Under the pieces are notes generated by a model. That model saw nothing but the letters and a program-made list of their open reading frames with translations, was not told the DNA's origin and ran no database searches. Source: Candidatus Aminicenantota bacterium (GTDB lineage: Bacteria; Acidobacteriota; Aminicenantia; UBA2199). From it: a stretch of 6,826 nt of DNA. The stretch covers positions 1 to 6,826 of the forward strand of contig JAHELQ010000293.1 of NCBI GenBank assembly GCA_024644125.1. Direction: 5' to 3'. Positions 5,440-6,826 of this stretch are shown in pieces. Position numbers and translations under genes: made by a program. Position 1 is the first letter of the stretch. Each line of letters begins with the position of its first letter.

Positions 5440-6826
5440 TCAAGAAACTACAATATCTTTGAAAATTTTTAGACAATCAGGATCTGTGTTGAGCAAATCG
5501 ACGTAAACCTTGAACGCTTCAAGAATAGTTGCTTTGTTGATATTACAAAAACGCTCTTTCTCCTCGCCATTAAATTTGTCAAGATCACCTACGTGCACCC
5601 AACAACGAGAGCAATAAATCATAGCCCAGCAATCGGTGCAATCCTGCATCCGCTCTTCCATTTTCCTGTAATAGGAGGCGATACAGTCGTAGTCGAATCC
5701 CGCCTGAACATGACCCAATTTATAACATTCTCCACCTTTTTCGCAGATCTGGATATCACCATTCGTCCGTACGAAAAATCGCCTCGACCCAAGTTGGCAC
5801 GCCCCATTCGGAGCGATATAGTCTCCGATATCGCATACTTGCCTCCTGGCAAGTCCATAAATTATGGGAAAAACAACACCTTTTTCAATACTCATAAAAT
5901 GACGGTTTCCATCCAGCAACGATTGTTTGAAACGATCAATGAATTTACCAATCACTCCACTCGACCGCATCACCTGCTCATTCAACCCAATATTTTTCAA
6001 AAAACCAGTCTCGCTGGTATCGACAAAGCTTGCCCGAACTCTCCCTCTATCCCGCATATCTTTAAACAGATGATGGCTGGAAAAAAAATCGAACATCCCA
6101 TCAATTTCATCAAATGGCGGAGCGACGACACACGTTACAGAGACGTTACGCATAAAATATTCCGGATTCAAATGCCGGATCAATTCCAGATTCTCGACAA
6201 TCGCATCATACGTCCCGCCGCCATCGCGATAAACCCTGTAACGGTCGTGCATTGACTTAGGGCCGTCTAAACTGATCAATAGCGAAAAATCATTCTTGAT
6301 AAAAAAATCGATCATCTCCTTGTCGAACAGAGTGCCGTTCGTAGTAAAACTAAACGTATATTTTGCACCCTCGGTTTTTTGCCGGACATATTCGACCGCC
6401 TGCTTCATCAGATCAAACTTCAACAGCGGTTCGCCCCCATAAAACGAAATATGAGAGTGTTCAGCGTCCAGGCTTTTTTCATAGTAAAAATCTATCGCTT
6501 CGAACAATACATCCCGGCTCATATGCAACGAGCGATTCTCGGTTGCGGAATAATGGCCCGAAACCTTGCAATACCTGCAATCGAGATTGCACTCCATCGT
6601 CAATTCCAGTACCATTTGAGGAAAGCCGCTCTCATGAATCCGCCTGACATCCGCCCCGCTGTAAATTCCCACCACCAACCGCTTCGGCCGATGAGAAGAG
6701 AACAATCCATGCTCATCGAACGCATCTCGGATCGCCTCGACCGCCGCTACCATCTCTTCATCGCTATACGCAAGCCCCGTCGACCCTGCCTCGAGCAGAG
6801 TTTTTTCTACCGGCCTCCGATCGACC
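5440..6826 (-). CDS. Radical SAM/SPASM protein, probable peptide-modifying maturase (5' end outside window)
   Basis: An S-adenosylmethionine radical enzyme of the type that modifies a ribosomally made peptide. The first in-window ATG is at 6753, but the frame stays open to base 6826 and reads VDRRPVEKTLLEAGST...SDEE before it, so the gene starts further upstream; 461 or more residues. Numbering from the 6753 Met, the cluster motif CNLDCRYC has C55, C59 and C62 (CxxxCxxC). Further radical SAM core motifs are YGGEPL (105-110), TTNGT (137-141) and SLDGP (161-165). The C-terminal SPASM-like region has C307, C319 (GACQLGSRRFFV), C337 in a CEK motif, C343, C372/C375, C381/C384 and C403, enough for two auxiliary iron-sulfur clusters. 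The helical N-terminal extension before the core and the GxC...FV.T.G....CEK pattern are typical of ranthipeptide/thioether-type maturases. An anaerobic sulfatase maturase is a less likely alternative. The substrate is unknown. Confidence 0.88.
   Translation of the reverse strand, partial: VDRRPVEKTLLEAGSTGLAYSDEEMVAAVEAIRDAFDEHGLFSSHRPKRLVVGIYSGADVRRIHESGFPQMVLELTMECNLDCRYCKVSGHYSATENRSLHMSRDVLFEAIDFYYEKSLDAEHSHISFYGGEPLLKFDLMKQAVEYVRQKTEGAKYTFSFTTNGTLFDKEMIDFFIKNDFSLLISLDGPKSMHDRYRVYRDGGGTYDAIVENLELIRHLNPEYFMRNVSVTCVVAPPFDEIDGMFDFFSSHHLFKDMRDRGRVRASFVDTSETGFLKNIGLNEQVMRSSGVIGKFIDRFKQSLLDGNRHFMSIEKGVVFPIIYGLARRQVCDIGDYIAPNGACQLGSRRFFVRTNGDIQICEKGGECYKLGHVQAGFDYDCIASYYRKMEERMQDCTDCWAMIYCSRCWVHVGDLDKFNGEEKERFCNINKATILEAFKVYVDLLNTDPDCLKIFKDIVVS

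Noticed and set aside
5593..6255. 220-codon open frame on the plus strand
   Set aside because: Antisense to the radical SAM gene; no motif, no SD, and the opposite strand carries a complete set of catalytic signatures.

Overview
All recognisable genes lie on the minus strand, so the window reads right to left. The order of transcription is: a radical SAM/SPASM peptide-maturase-like gene (its start lies beyond base 6826), a roughly 400-base gap full of repeats, a secreted VWFA-related protein, a family-4 glycosyltransferase, a polyisoprenyl-phosphate hexose-1-phosphate transferase (WcaJ type), and the N-terminal 393 codons of ftsH, which runs off base 1. Long open frames on the plus strand are antisense shadows of these genes.

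The organism is a bacterium using ordinary SD/sigma70-like signals: GGAGGT before the VWFA gene, and a TTGAAA-17-TATAAT promoter before ftsH. The VWFA-related protein has the layout of a family common in Acidobacteria and neighbouring phyla. Together with the moderate base composition and the GGGGACAGG-type intergenic repeats, this would fit an Acidobacteria/Aminicenantes-like lineage. That is inference only, since no rRNA or other phylogenetic marker is complete here.

Layout: 1-1181 ftsH (partial). 1182-1268 holds the ftsH promoter inside an inverted repeat. 1269-2690 is the sugar-phosphate transferase, overlapping by 4 bases (ATGA) the glycosyltransferase at 2687-3772. 3842-5035 is the VWFA-related secreted protein, with its own promoter, leader hairpin and strong SD. 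5036-5439 has no convincing gene but holds three hairpins and a 72-base-period direct repeat. 5440-6826 is the radical SAM gene.

Functionally, the two glycan genes form a minimal translationally coupled pair. The transferase would load the first sugar phosphate on the lipid carrier, and the cytosolic GT4 enzyme would add a further sugar, for an exopolysaccharide or O-antigen-like polymer. No flippase, polymerase or exporter is in view. ftsH is probably a separate housekeeping unit. The most notable element is the radical SAM gene. Its Cys-rich SPASM region resembles enzymes that modify ribosomal peptides, and its open frame continues past the window edge, so a substrate peptide, if any, is most likely just beyond base 6826. 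The one candidate inside the window, a 45-codon frame built from the 72-base repeat, is more likely a by-product of REP-like DNA.
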